Shown: positions 1-7,174, counted from the first letter of the stretch. The stretch: 12,605 nt of DNA from Actinosomnolentus pattersoniae (SeqCode) (GCA_013817655.1 JACDCJ010000032.1:1-12605), one strand, 5' to 3'. Translations and numbers: made by a program. Notes: generated by a model from the letters alone, not told the origin.

Positions 1-450
1 ACCGAGGCCCTGCAGGACCTGCGCGACCTGGCCCGCGGTATCTACCCCCCGCTGCTCGCGGACCAGGGGCTGGTTGCAGCGTTGAGCTCCCAGGCCCGCA
101 AGGGTGTTCTGCCGGTGGACGTCGAGGTCGACTCGATCGGACGCTACCCCCAGGAGGCCGAGGCGGCCGTGTACTTCTGCGCCCTGGAGGCGCTGCAGAA
201 CGTGGCCAAGTACTCGGGCGCGTCAAGGGCCACGCTGCGCCTGTCCGCGGACGACGGTCACCTCTCCTTCGCCGTCTCCGACGACGGGAGGGGCTTCGAT
301 CCCGCCACGACGGCCAAGGGCTCGGGCCTGACCAACATGGCCGATCGCCTGGCCGCGCTGGGCGGCGAGCTCGAGATCAACTCGAGTCCTGGTGGAGGGA
401 CCGTGGTCGGTGGACGGGTGCCGGTGCGGCTCGAGGCGGACACCCGATGA
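1..450 (+). CDS. Sensor histidine kinase, C-terminal part only (cut by window start)
   Basis: This is the last 149 residues of a NarL/DegS-class sensor histidine kinase; the frame is open from base 1, so the true start lies upstream. Visible are the end of the dimerisation helix (LRDLARGIYPPLL, residues 7-19) and the HATPase_c ATP-binding domain: N box EALQN around local N67, G1 box DDGRGFD (94-100) and G2 box GSGLTNM (107-113). The family autophosphorylates on a histidine in HisKA_3 and passes the phosphate to a LuxR-type response regulator; the histidine itself lies outside the window. The protein ends normally with the final beta strands (GTVVGGRVPV), so it gives a reference for what the third kinase lost. 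Its TGA overlaps the ATG of the next kinase (ATGA, 447-450), implying co-translation. It closely resembles the two kinases downstream. Confidence 0.93.
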   Translation, partial: TEALQDLRDLARGIYPPLLADQGLVAALSSQARKGVLPVDVEVDSIGRYPQEAEAAVYFCALEALQNVAKYSGASRATLRLSADDGHLSFAVSDDGRGFDPATTAKGSGLTNMADRLAALGGELEINSSPGGGTVVGGRVPVRLEADTR

Positions 451-2546
451 CGGCGCGAACGGCCTCCCGTCTCGCGTGGACCCTGTGGGCCCTCACGCTC
501 GGCCTTCATCTGACCACGCTCATCCTCGGATTCACCGTTCCTTCGGTGTTCGAGAGCGGGGACGTGGCGATCATCACCACCTTCAGCATCTTCGTGCTCA
601 CGTTCGCGACCGTCGGCGCCCTTGTCGCATCCAAGCGCTATCGGAATCCCATCGGTTGGCTGCTGTCCGCTTCGGCGTTGGCCTACGCGATGGGCGGACT
701 GTCGGGCGCGGCCGTGGAATACGCGACGAGTGCTGAGGGCGCGACGGAGCTTCCGGCGATCGCCCACTGGTTGAACAACTGGGTTTGGGGAGTGGGGGCG
801 GCGCTCGCGGCCACGTTCCCGCTCCTGCTGTTCCCCGACGGCCACCTCCCGTCGCGACGTTGGAAGCCCATCGCCTGGAGCGCCGGCATCGGAACGGCGA
901 TGCTGGCTGCGAGCATCGCGCTCCTCCCCGGCCGTTTCGATGGAACTCGGGTGTCCAACCCCTTCGGGATCGCGGGCTCCGAGGACGTTCTCGACGCGCT
1001 CGGGGCGATCGGGCTCTTCGCCGTGCTGATGAGCGTGCTGGCAAGCCTCCTTTCCTTGATCGTTCGGTTCCGCAGGGCCGGCCCGGACGAGCGGCAGCAG
1101 CTCAAGTGGCTGACCTACGCGGGCGGTGTGGTGCTCGCTTGCATGGCGGCATCGTTCGTGGTGGAGGGGAGCGGGAACTCTGAGCTGAGCAATGGCCTCG
1201 TCACCGGGGGCCTCACGGCGCTCCCGATGGCGATGGGCATCGCGATCCTGAAGTATCGCCTCTACGACATCGACATCGTCATCAACAAGACGGTCGTGTA
1301 CGGGTCGCTCGCCGCCTTCATTACCGCCGTGTACGTCGCCATCGTGGTCGGAGTGGGGGAGCTGTTCGGCCGCGGCGATGAGCCGAACCTGGCGCTGTCC
1401 ATCGCCGCCACGGCGGTGATCGCCGTCGCCTTCCAGCCGGTTCGCGAGCGCGTTCAGCGCCTGGCGAACCGGCTCGTGTACGGGCATCGGGCGAGCCCCT
1501 ACGAGGTCCTGTCGAGCCTCGCCGGTCACATGGGAGAGGGATACTCGACCGAGGACATCCTCCCGCGGATGGCCCGCATCCTCGCCGAGGGGACGGGCGC
1601 CCGCCGCACGGCGGTGTGGATGCATATCGGGGAGGAGCTGCGGCTCCAGGCGGCGTGGCCGACCGACCAGGGGGACGAGCCGAACGCCGTTCCGTCGGCG
1701 AATGGTGGGCTTCCGACCTTTCCGGCGGTGGATCGAGCCGTCCCGATCCGCCACGAGGGGGAGCTCCTCGGCGCGCTCACGGTAACCAAGCCCAGAGGTG
1801 AGTCGCTGACGCCAGCTGAGGACGCGCTCATCTCGAACCTCGGCTCGCACGCGGGGCTGGTTCTGCGGAACGTCCGGCTCACTGAGGATCTGCTGCGGAG
1901 CGCTCGGGAGGTTCGCGCCTCCCGCAAACGCATCGTGTCCGCGCAGAACGAGGAGCGTCGCAGGCTGGAGCGCGACATCCACGACGGCGCCCAGCAGCAG
2001 CTCGTTGCCCTCGCGGTGAAGATGGGGCTGGCGCGTCAGCTCCTGTCCGGTGACCCGGGCCGGGCAGGCGAGGTGCTAGAGGAGACGGCCCGCAACAGCG
2101 TGGAGGCGCTGGAGACCCTTCGGGACCTTGCCCGGGGGATCTATCCACCCCTGCTCGCGGATCAGGGGCTGGGGGCGGCACTCGCGGCGCAGGCCCGTAA
2201 GGCTTCCCTCCCGGTGGAGGTGGAGGCCGAGGGCGTGGAGAGGTACGAGCAGGGGATCGAGGCCGCCGTGTACTTCTGCTGTCTCGAGGCCCTGCAGAAC
2301 GTCACGAAGTACGCGGGCGCCACGCAGGCGCGGATCCGCCTGGCGGGGGAGCGCGGGCGGGTCTCGTTCACGGTGGGGGATGACGGCCGGGGATTCGATC
2401 CCGCGACCACCCCGCCCGGTTCGGGCCTGACGAACATGCGGGACCGACTCGCGGCGCTCGGGGGGACGCTCGAGATCGTCTCCCTTCCGGGCGAGGGGAC
2501 GACCGTCACGGGCCGGGTCCCCCTGGCCTCCCCGGAGCCGCCATGA
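447..2546 (+). CDS. Membrane sensor histidine kinase with GAF-like, HisKA_3 and HATPase_c domains
   Basis: A complete 699-residue sensor kinase. Residues ~10-330 hold about eight to ten hydrophobic segments (for example 9-30, 40-61, 69-90, 107-130, 140-161, 183-207, 219-240, 283-304, 313-330), forming a multi-pass sensing region with few long loops. Residues ~350-480 look like a GAF-like domain. HisKA_3 follows, with the phosphoacceptor H512 in the context ERDIHDGAQQQ. HATPase_c has N618 in EALQN, the G1 box DDGRGFD (645-651) and the G2 box GSGLTNM (658-664). All catalytic boxes look intact. The signal is unknown; membrane potential, envelope state or a lipid-soluble ligand are only guesses. 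It is coupled by ATGA overlaps to the kinases on both sides and shares a 49-bp nearly identical stretch with the next one. No response regulator is seen; it may lie upstream or elsewhere. Confidence 0.93.
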   Translation: MTARTASRLAWTLWALTLGLHLTTLILGFTVPSVFESGDVAIITTFSIFVLTFATVGALVASKRYRNPIGWLLSASALAYAMGGLSGAAVEYATSAEGATELPAIAHWLNNWVWGVGAALAATFPLLLFPDGHLPSRRWKPIAWSAGIGTAMLAASIALLPGRFDGTRVSNPFGIAGSEDVLDALGAIGLFAVLMSVLASLLSLIVRFRRAGPDERQQLKWLTYAGGVVLACMAASFVVEGSGNSELSNGLVTGGLTALPMAMGIAILKYRLYDIDIVINKTVVYGSLAAFITAVYVAIVVGVGELFGRGDEPNLALSIAATAVIAVAFQPVRERVQRLANRLVYGHRASPYEVLSSLAGHMGEGYSTEDILPRMARILAEGTGARRTAVWMHIGEELRLQAAWPTDQGDEPNAVPSANGGLPTFPAVDRAVPIRHEGELLGALTVTKPRGESLTPAEDALISNLGSHAGLVLRNVRLTEDLLRSAREVRASRKRIVSAQNEERRRLERDIHDGAQQQLVALAVKMGLARQLLSGDPGRAGEVLEETARNSVEALETLRDLARGIYPPLLADQGLGAALAAQARKASLPVEVEAEGVERYEQGIEAAVYFCCLEALQNVTKYAGATQARIRLAGERGRVSFTVGDDGRGFDPATTPPGSGLTNMRDRLAALGGTLEIVSLPGEGTTVTGRVPLASPEPP
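1257..1305 (+). repeat. Copy 1 of a 49-bp near-identical direct repeat in two kinase genes
   Basis: Bases 1257-1305 match 3338-3386 with one mismatch (a/g at the codon for Asn or Ser). The repeat encodes the junction between the last membrane segments, RLYDIDIVI(N/S)KTVVYG. The identity, including third codon positions, is higher than in the flanking coding sequence, which suggests recent duplication, gene conversion or strong constraint. Confidence 0.75.
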
Positions 2547-4582
2547 CCACCCGCACTGCCAGGTGGCTGGCGTGGGCGCTCTGGGGCTTGTTCTGGCTGA
2601 TCATGGGATGCACCTTCGTCCTTGGGCTCGGGAGCGGCGTGGGGACCTCGCCGGGCGAATACGTGCAGCTCCTCAGCTTCGCGACCTTCGCCACGGTGGG
2701 AGCCCTGGTCGCGTCCCGTCACCCGAGCAACGCGATCGGGTGGATCTTCTGCGCCCTGGGCCTCGGCTTGGCCCTCGTTGGTTTCGCCGACACCTACTCC
2801 GCGATCGCACTGGTGACCCGTTCGCGCTCGCTCCCCGCAGGGGTCTACGTCGCCTGGTTTTACGACTGGTCGTGGCTTCCACTGTTCCTCGCGTCGGTGA
2901 CGCTTCCGCTGCTTCTCTTCCCCGACGGCAAGCTTCCTTCCCGCAGGTGGCGGCCCGTGGGCTGGATCGTGTGGGGGGTCATCGCGCTGGGGTGGATCCC
3001 GCTCGCCCTCCTTCCGGGACGGTTCCAGGAGCGGCCCGCTACCAACCCGTTCGGCGTCGAGAGTGAACTCGTGACGCTCGGGTCCCAAGCCGTATTCCTG
3101 CTCTTCCCCGTCCTCCTGATCGCTTCCATGGCGGCACTCGTGTTCCGATTCCGTCGCTCGCGGGGCGAGGAACGCCAGCAGCTCAAGTGGTTCACCTACG
3201 CGGCCGCGCTCCTCACCCTCACCGGCGTGGCCTCGATCGCTCTCGACAGCTTCGCGGGCATCCTCGTGCCCGAGTCGGTCTTCGCGATCCTGGTGGCGTT
3301 CCTGGCCGTCGCGGTGGGCATCGCCATGTTCAAGTACCGCCTCTACGACATCGACATCGTCATCAGCAAGACGGTCGTGTACGGGTTGCTCGCGGCCTTC
3401 ATCACGGCGGTTTACGTGGCCATCGTCGTCGGGGTCGGGCGTCTCCTCGGCTCGGGCGGAGAGCCGGATCTCGGGCTGTCCATCGCGGCCACCGCCATCG
3501 TGGCTCTCGCGTTCCAACCGGTACGGGCGCGCGTCCAGCACCTGGCCAATCGACTCGTGTACGGCAAGCGGGCGACTCCCTATGAGGTGCTGGTCGCGTT
3601 CGGCGAGCGGATGGCAGCGACGCCGGCGACCGAGGATGTCCTCCCGCGTTTGGCCCGGGCACTGGCAGAGGGGACGGGAGCCTTCCGGGCCGTCGCGTGG
3701 CTGAGGGTGGAGGACGAGCTTCGCCCGGCCAGCTGGTGGCCGCCCGACCGGGAGCCCGATCACGATCCGGTCCCTCTCTCGGGCAGCGGCCTGCCGTTGC
3801 TGCCTGACGTATCCCTCGCGTTGCCCGTGGTGCACCGGGGAGACGTGCTCGGCGCTCTATCCCTGACAAAGTCTCCGGGGGAGCGGCTCACTCCGACCGA
3901 GGAGAGGCTTGCCGCCGATCTCGCCTCTCAGGCCGGCCTCGTCCTTCGAAACGTGCGGCTCACGGAGGAGCTGCTCCTGCGCCTCGACGAGCTTCGCGAC
4001 TCCCGAAAGCGCCTGGTGGGCGCCCAGGACGAGGAGCGCCGAAGGCTCGAGCGAGACATCCACGACGGCGCGCAGCAGCAGCTCGTCGCGCTGGCGCTGA
4101 AGCTGAGGCTGGCACGCAGTCGTGCCCTGCGGGAGCCGCAGCGAGCCGACGACCTGCTCGTGCAGCTCCAGGCCGAGGTTCAGCAGGCCCTGCAGGACCT
4201 CCGAGACCTTGCCAGAGGGATCTATCCACCGTTGCTCGCCGATCAAGGGCTCGGCGCCGCACTTCGTGCCCATGTCCGGAAGGCGGGGCTGCCGGTGGAG
4301 GTGGAGCTCGACGGGGTCGGCCGCTACCCGCCCGAAGCCGAGGCCGCCGTGTACTTCTGTGCGCTGGAGGCGCTGCAGAACGCCGCGAAGTACTCGGGAG
4401 CGTCGACGATATCGATGCGGCTGTCCGGGGAGAACGGACATCTCACGTTCACGGTCGAGGATGCCGGACGTGGTTTCGTTCCCGAGTCTACCCCTCGGGG
4501 CGCCGGCATGACGAACATGAGCGACCGCCTGGAAGCTCTAGGGCGTGTGGCTCACGTTACGACCGGACACTTTGCGGGGTGA
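2543..4582 (+). CDS. Third tandem sensor histidine kinase, 3' end truncated at an insertion sequence
   Basis: This 679-residue frame is a paralogue of the preceding kinase. It has a multi-pass membrane region (~10-325), a GAF-like region (~345-475), HisKA_3 with H507 (ERDIHDGAQQQ), the N box N613, a G1 box with D640 (DAGRGF) and a G2-like GAGMTNM (653-659). Homology to the other two kinases stops after DRLEALG (residue 667). The last 12 codons are read from the left end of the IS element and end at a TGA inside it. About 28 residues, the final strands of the ATP-binding fold seen in both siblings, are missing. The G boxes and histidine remain, so partial activity is possible, but a folding defect is likely. 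It starts at ATG 2543 within the ATGA overlap with the previous gene. Its C-terminal half is closer to the first kinase than to the second (VGRYPPEAEAAVYFCALEA against SIGRYPQEAEAAVYFCALEA). It could be called a pseudogene. Confidence 0.88.
   Translation: MTTRTARWLAWALWGLFWLIMGCTFVLGLGSGVGTSPGEYVQLLSFATFATVGALVASRHPSNAIGWIFCALGLGLALVGFADTYSAIALVTRSRSLPAGVYVAWFYDWSWLPLFLASVTLPLLLFPDGKLPSRRWRPVGWIVWGVIALGWIPLALLPGRFQERPATNPFGVESELVTLGSQAVFLLFPVLLIASMAALVFRFRRSRGEERQQLKWFTYAAALLTLTGVASIALDSFAGILVPESVFAILVAFLAVAVGIAMFKYRLYDIDIVISKTVVYGLLAAFITAVYVAIVVGVGRLLGSGGEPDLGLSIAATAIVALAFQPVRARVQHLANRLVYGKRATPYEVLVAFGERMAATPATEDVLPRLARALAEGTGAFRAVAWLRVEDELRPASWWPPDREPDHDPVPLSGSGLPLLPDVSLALPVVHRGDVLGALSLTKSPGERLTPTEERLAADLASQAGLVLRNVRLTEELLLRLDELRDSRKRLVGAQDEERRRLERDIHDGAQQQLVALALKLRLARSRALREPQRADDLLVQLQAEVQQALQDLRDLARGIYPPLLADQGLGAALRAHVRKAGLPVEVELDGVGRYPPEAEAAVYFCALEALQNAAKYSGASTISMRLSGENGHLTFTVEDAGRGFVPESTPRGAGMTNMSDRLEALGRVAHVTTGHFAG
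3338..3386 (+). repeat. Copy 2 of the 49-bp direct repeat
   Basis: This is the partner of 1257-1305, 2081 bp downstream and at the equivalent position of the third kinase gene. Recombination between the copies would fuse the second and third kinases in frame and delete about 2.1 kb. Confidence 0.75.
4537..4541. repeat. Possible target-site duplication TCTAG, left copy
   Basis: TCTAG immediately precedes the left end and recurs at 5725-5729 immediately after the right end. Five bases is a plausible duplication length for this family. A 5-mer can match by chance, and the two outer flanks do not rejoin into a normal kinase gene. Confidence 0.45.
4544..4572 (+). repeat. Left inverted repeat of the IS element
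   Basis: Twenty-nine bases pairing with 5695-5723 at 22 positions. The block CCGGACACTT (4563-4572) is perfect. It lies at the 3' end of the transposase gene and includes its stop codon. Confidence 0.75.
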
Positions 4583-5615
4583 ACTCATCGACATCCCATC
4601 CTTTCATGACGAGGAGAGCGGGTTGGTCGGCGTAGAAGATCTGGGCCGGCCGTCTGCCCTTGGTGCGGTACCCGCGGTGCGGTCGCTCGAAGTTGTAGAA
4701 GCGGAGCCAGGCGGCCAGGTCGGCGTCGATGTCGGCTGCCGAGGTGTAGAAGCGGTACCGGAAGGCGTTGCGGTAGTGCAGGTGAAGCACGGTGCCCTGG
4801 AACCGTTCCACGAAGGCGTTGAGGTCCGGCGAGCGCGGTGGGATGCGGTGCACCGAGATCTGAAGGCGGCGGGCGGTCCTGGTGAACTCGCCCTTGAACT
4901 CGGGTCCACCGTCGACCACCACCTCCTTCAGGACGATGCCCGCCTCGGCGTAGGAGGGGAGCACGTCGTGCTCCAGGAACGCCGCCGCGGCCCGGGCGCT
5001 CTTCTCGCCCCGCCTGACCCTGGCGAAGCCGAACGAGCAGGCTCCGTCGACGGCGGAGTACTGCCAGATCTTCCCCACCCCCTTCAGTCGGCCCACGAAC
5101 ATGGTGTCCAAGAACACCTGCTCACCAGTGATGTCCGAGCCGATGTGGCGACGGGTCACCTCCATCGTCCGGAGGTCCCGCAGGGTCCGCTCGGTGATCG
5201 GTCCTCCTTCGGTCGCGGCCAGGGCCTCGGCGGCGGCCAGGCGGGCGGAGCGCCGCGCCAGGCCGGCCCGACGCAGCACGTTGTAGACCCCGCCGTGGGA
5301 CAGGCTCCAAGACCCGAACCGGGGCAGGGACAACCTGCCCGCGATGCTGCGCGGTCCCTCGGTGGGGTGTTCGATGGCGTAGGCGATGATCTGGTCCACC
5401 GCCGGAGGAGCGAGCCGGCGGTCCGCCCGGTGCGGGGGTCTGGGCTTGGGGAGCAGGCCGGCCTCACCATAGGAGTGGTACCGGGCCCGCAGCTCGTAGA
5501 ACCGGCTCCTGGACCACCCCGCCTCCTGGCACGCTTGGACCACGCTCACCTCCCTCCTGGCCACCCGGTCCAACACCTGCTTGCGCATGCGTGCGAGACT
5601 CCCCGCGGGAGCCAT
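4557..5615 (-). CDS. IS481-family DDE transposase
   Basis: A 352-residue transposase. The N-terminal ~60 residues form a helix-turn-helix region (VVQACQEAGWSRSRFYELR, about 25-43), followed by a second helical DNA-binding segment (~70-120). The RNase H-like integrase core (~155-330) carries the candidate catalytic triad D170 (FLDTMFVG), D235 (VVVDGGPEF) and E270 (NAFVERF). The last two are 35 residues apart, the usual spacing in this family, and the YNFERPHRGY motif (307-316) is typical of IS481/IS3-type cores. It cuts and joins element ends during transposition. The ATG at 5615 is preceded by AAGGAGG at a 5-nt spacing. The stop codon TAA (4557-4559) lies within the left inverted repeat, as in other compact IS elements. 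No frameshift or internal stop is seen. Confidence 0.93.
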   Translation of the reverse strand: MAPAGSLARMRKQVLDRVARREVSVVQACQEAGWSRSRFYELRARYHSYGEAGLLPKPRPPHRADRRLAPPAVDQIIAYAIEHPTEGPRSIAGRLSLPRFGSWSLSHGGVYNVLRRAGLARRSARLAAAEALAATEGGPITERTLRDLRTMEVTRRHIGSDITGEQVFLDTMFVGRLKGVGKIWQYSAVDGACSFGFARVRRGEKSARAAAAFLEHDVLPSYAEAGIVLKEVVVDGGPEFKGEFTRTARRLQISVHRIPPRSPDLNAFVERFQGTVLHLHYRNAFRYRFYTSAADIDADLAAWLRFYNFERPHRGYRTKGRRPAQIFYADQPALLVMKGWDVDEFTPQSVRS

Positions 5616-5694
5616 GGGCGCCTCCTTCCCGTCGACTGGCTGGTCAACGGGAGGAGCATCACCCGGGCTCCCCTTCTCGTGATGGAGGCTCTTG

Positions 5695-5723
5695 AAGTGT
5701 CCGGACTTATCGTGGGCAGGACG
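5695..5723 (-). repeat. Right inverted repeat of the IS element
   Basis: Reverse complement partner of 4544-4572, lying about 80 bp upstream of the transposase start. The perfect block is AAGTGTCCGG (5695-5704). The outermost bases match only partly (CGT conserved at the tip). Confidence 0.75.
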
Positions 5724-5724
5724 A

Positions 5725-5729
5725 TCTAG
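5725..5729. repeat. Possible target-site duplication TCTAG, right copy
   Basis: Second copy of the 5-mer found at 4537-4541, adjoining the right inverted repeat by one base. Confidence 0.45.
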
Positions 5730-5822
5730 CCCCGTGAAGCAGGCGGTGTTAGCGGGGCTGTCCGTCGAGGCGGTGACGTTGTACGGCAGGCCGCCAGGTC
5801 GGGTGGCGAAAAGCGGGGCGCC
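5730..5822. other. Spacer between IS element and birA, no recognised gene
   Basis: Ninety-three bases without a recognised gene. A perfect 7-bp stem (5728-5734 AGCCCCG with 5753-5759 CGGGGCT) has an 18-nt loop and overlaps the possible target duplication. It has no T-run, so it is a weak terminator candidate. A 44-codon frame from GTG 5734 to TGA 5866-5868 overlaps the birA start; its translation (VKQAVLAGLSVEAVTLYG...) matches nothing I recognise. The region may be residue of a gene lost when the kinase 3' end was rearranged. Confidence 0.3.
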
Positions 5823-6650
5823 GTGGCCGGTTCCACCTACCCAGGCGATGATGAGTGTCCAGTGCTGACGCAGGAAATTGTGGATCGCGCCGCTGCAGCC
5901 GCCGGCTTGCCGCGGCTGGCCCGCTTCGTCGAGGTGACGGGTTCGACGAACTCGGACCTCTTGGAGGCCGCCGGGGCCGGGGCTCCCGAGTGGAGCGTCC
6001 TGGTGGCCGGGGAGCAGCGGGCGGGCCGAGGCCGGCTGGGCCGGAAGTGGTCGTCACCCGGAGGCAAGTCCCTGTCCGTCTCCGTGCTGCTCCGGCCGGC
6101 GATCCCCGCCACGGAGACGGCCCTGCTCTCCCTCGCGGCAGCGGTCTCCCTGGCGACGGCGTGCGAGCAGGCCTGCAGCGTGGGCGCCCGATGCAAGTGG
6201 CCGAACGACCTCATGGGGGGAGATCGAAAGCTCGGGGGGATCCTCGTCGAGGGAACGGTTCGGGATGGACGGGTGTCGCACGTGGTGGTCGGCGCCGGAG
6301 TGAACCTCACGCAATCGAAGGAGGACTTCCCCCAAGCGCTGCGGGAGTCTGCCACGAGCGTGGTGACCAAAGGAGGTCGCCCGAATCCTCAGGCGTTGCT
6401 GGGGGACTACCTGACGTGCTTACGGGCCATGTACGGGGAGGGAGGCCAAGGACTTCGGGATCGAGTCTCGGCCGCGTACCCGGAGCGCTGCGACACGCTC
6501 GGAAGAGCCGTCCGAGGCAGGACCCGCTCCGGCGCGACGGTCGTAGGCATCGCCACCGGAATCGGTGAGCTCGGGGAACTGCTCGTACGGGACCCGGCGA
6601 CTGGCGCCACCACCTCGGTTACCTTCGGTGAGGTGGACCACCTCCGCTGA
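5823..6650 (+). CDS. birA: Biotin--[acetyl-CoA-carboxylase] ligase, short form without DNA-binding domain
   Basis: Activates biotin with ATP to biotinyl-5'-AMP and transfers it to the lysine of biotin carboxyl carrier domains; cytosolic. The 275 residues contain STNSDLLE (41-48), the biotinyl-AMP loop GRGRLGRKW (68-76), KWPNDL (125-130), GGILVE (138-143) and GAGVN (157-161), then a small C-terminal domain (~225-275). There is no N-terminal helix-turn-helix as in E. coli BirA, so it is a group I enzyme that should not repress transcription. The start is uncertain: GTG 5823 gives a non-conserved leader, and GTG 5862 (VLTQEIVDRA) would give 262 residues, closer to the short-form length; neither has a clear ribosome binding site. 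It lies 1.7 kb upstream of a biotin-dependent carboxylase cluster, a likely client. The gene end contains short alternative hairpins (6610-6644) and converges on the next gene 17 bp away. Confidence 0.93.
   Translation: MAGSTYPGDDECPVLTQEIVDRAAAAAGLPRLARFVEVTGSTNSDLLEAAGAGAPEWSVLVAGEQRAGRGRLGRKWSSPGGKSLSVSVLLRPAIPATETALLSLAAAVSLATACEQACSVGARCKWPNDLMGGDRKLGGILVEGTVRDGRVSHVVVGAGVNLTQSKEDFPQALRESATSVVTKGGRPNPQALLGDYLTCLRAMYGEGGQGLRDRVSAAYPERCDTLGRAVRGRTRSGATVVGIATGIGELGELLVRDPATGATTSVTFGEVDHLR
6610..6644. terminator. Overlapping short inverted repeats at the birA 3' end
   Basis: The heptamer CCACCTC (6610-6616) can pair with GAGGTGG (6630-6636), which can instead pair with CCACCTC at 6638-6644, giving two mutually exclusive hairpins just before the birA stop. 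There is no T-tract. A role in ending transcription between the convergent birA and DinB-like genes is only a possibility. Confidence 0.2.
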
Positions 6651-6667
6651 GCTCGCGCTCCACCAGG

Positions 6668-7168
6668 TCACTCGCCGGTCGTGCCGTCGATCAGCTCCCG
6701 GATGATGTCGGCGTGGCCGTTGTGCCGGGCCGTCTCCTCGATCATGTGGACGAGGATCCACCGCAACGTGTATCCCTCGAACCGCGCCCTTCGCGCTCGC
6801 TCCTCGAGCGTGGGCGCCGCGTCGGTGATGGCGCGGCTGAGATCGCATTCCGCCAGGTAGAGGCCCAGGATCTCCTCGGTCGTCTCGTCCGGACCGGCCT
6901 TCCAGTCGGCGTCCTCGTCCTCCTCGGTCCACAGCGGCGCCACGTCCTCTCCCGCGAAGCACATGCGGAACCACCACCGCTCCACCTGGGCGAGATGCTT
7001 CACCATGCCGAGCGGCGTCACGCCGGACGGGACCATGGGTCGGCGGAGGTCCTCCTCGGAGAGGCCTTCCACCTTTCGAAGCACCGTCGCCCGCTGGTAG
7101 TCGAGGAAGCCGGTGAGCATGGTCCGCTCGTTCGCATCGAGAGCGGGTTTGGAGCGATCGTCGTCCAC
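6668..7168 (-). CDS. DinB/DUF664-family four-helix-bundle protein
   Basis: A 166-residue protein of the DinB-like superfamily, which includes mycothiol- or bacillithiol-dependent transferases and many uncharacterised metal-binding proteins. Three histidine clusters match the expected metal site: H58 (VKHLAQVERWW), H141 (LVHMIEE) and H149/H152 (ARHNGHADIIREL). It is helical and soluble, with an acidic patch around 80-98. In actinobacteria such proteins are often proposed to use mycothiol, but no substrate can be given. I chose GTG 7168 because it directly follows a TACCGT -10 hexamer by 6 nt and gives a start just before the conserved region. The frame remains open upstream but the extra sequence is low-complexity and runs into the neighbouring gene. 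ATG at about 7120 (MLTGFLDYQRA) is an alternative start. Confidence 0.85.
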   Translation of the reverse strand: MDDDRSKPALDANERTMLTGFLDYQRATVLRKVEGLSEEDLRRPMVPSGVTPLGMVKHLAQVERWWFRMCFAGEDVAPLWTEEDEDADWKAGPDETTEEILGLYLAECDLSRAITDAAPTLEERARRARFEGYTLRWILVHMIEETARHNGHADIIRELIDGTTGE

Positions 7169-7174
7169 TAGGCC

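Larger units (their letters stand above)
4542..5724 (-). mobile_element. IS481-like insertion sequence, about 1.18 kb
   Basis: The element carries one transposase gene on the minus strand, bounded by imperfect 29-bp inverted repeats (4544-4572 and 5695-5723, 22 of 29 positions paired). The inner 10 bases, CCGGACACTT, are identical at both ends. The 5-mer TCTAG directly flanks both sides (4537-4541 and 5725-5729) and may be a target duplication. With that boundary the left end has two bases outside the repeat and the right end one, so the exact ends are uncertain by 1-4 bp. The left end lies inside the third kinase gene. The intact frame, good ribosome binding site and both ends suggest that it could be active. 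Confidence 0.85.

Noticed and set aside
258..1982. 574-codon open frame on the minus strand across the first and second kinases
   Set aside because: It lies antisense to well-supported kinase domains; its translation is Arg/Pro/His-rich low-complexity sequence, as expected from G+C-rich third positions read backwards.
2162..3835. 557-codon open frame on the minus strand across the second and third kinases
   Set aside because: Same codon-bias artefact; no recognisable domain, and it crosses the ATGA junction of two real genes.
4545..5729. 394-codon plus-strand frame covering the whole IS element
   Set aside because: It is antisense to the transposase, whose DDE triad and ribosome site are clear; the plus-strand translation has no motif.
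5728..5759. tRNA-like fragment or IS target in a tRNA end (AGCCCCG...CGGGGCT stem)
   Set aside because: Only a single 7-bp stem is present; no T-arm, anticodon arm or CCA-adjacent pattern could be fitted.
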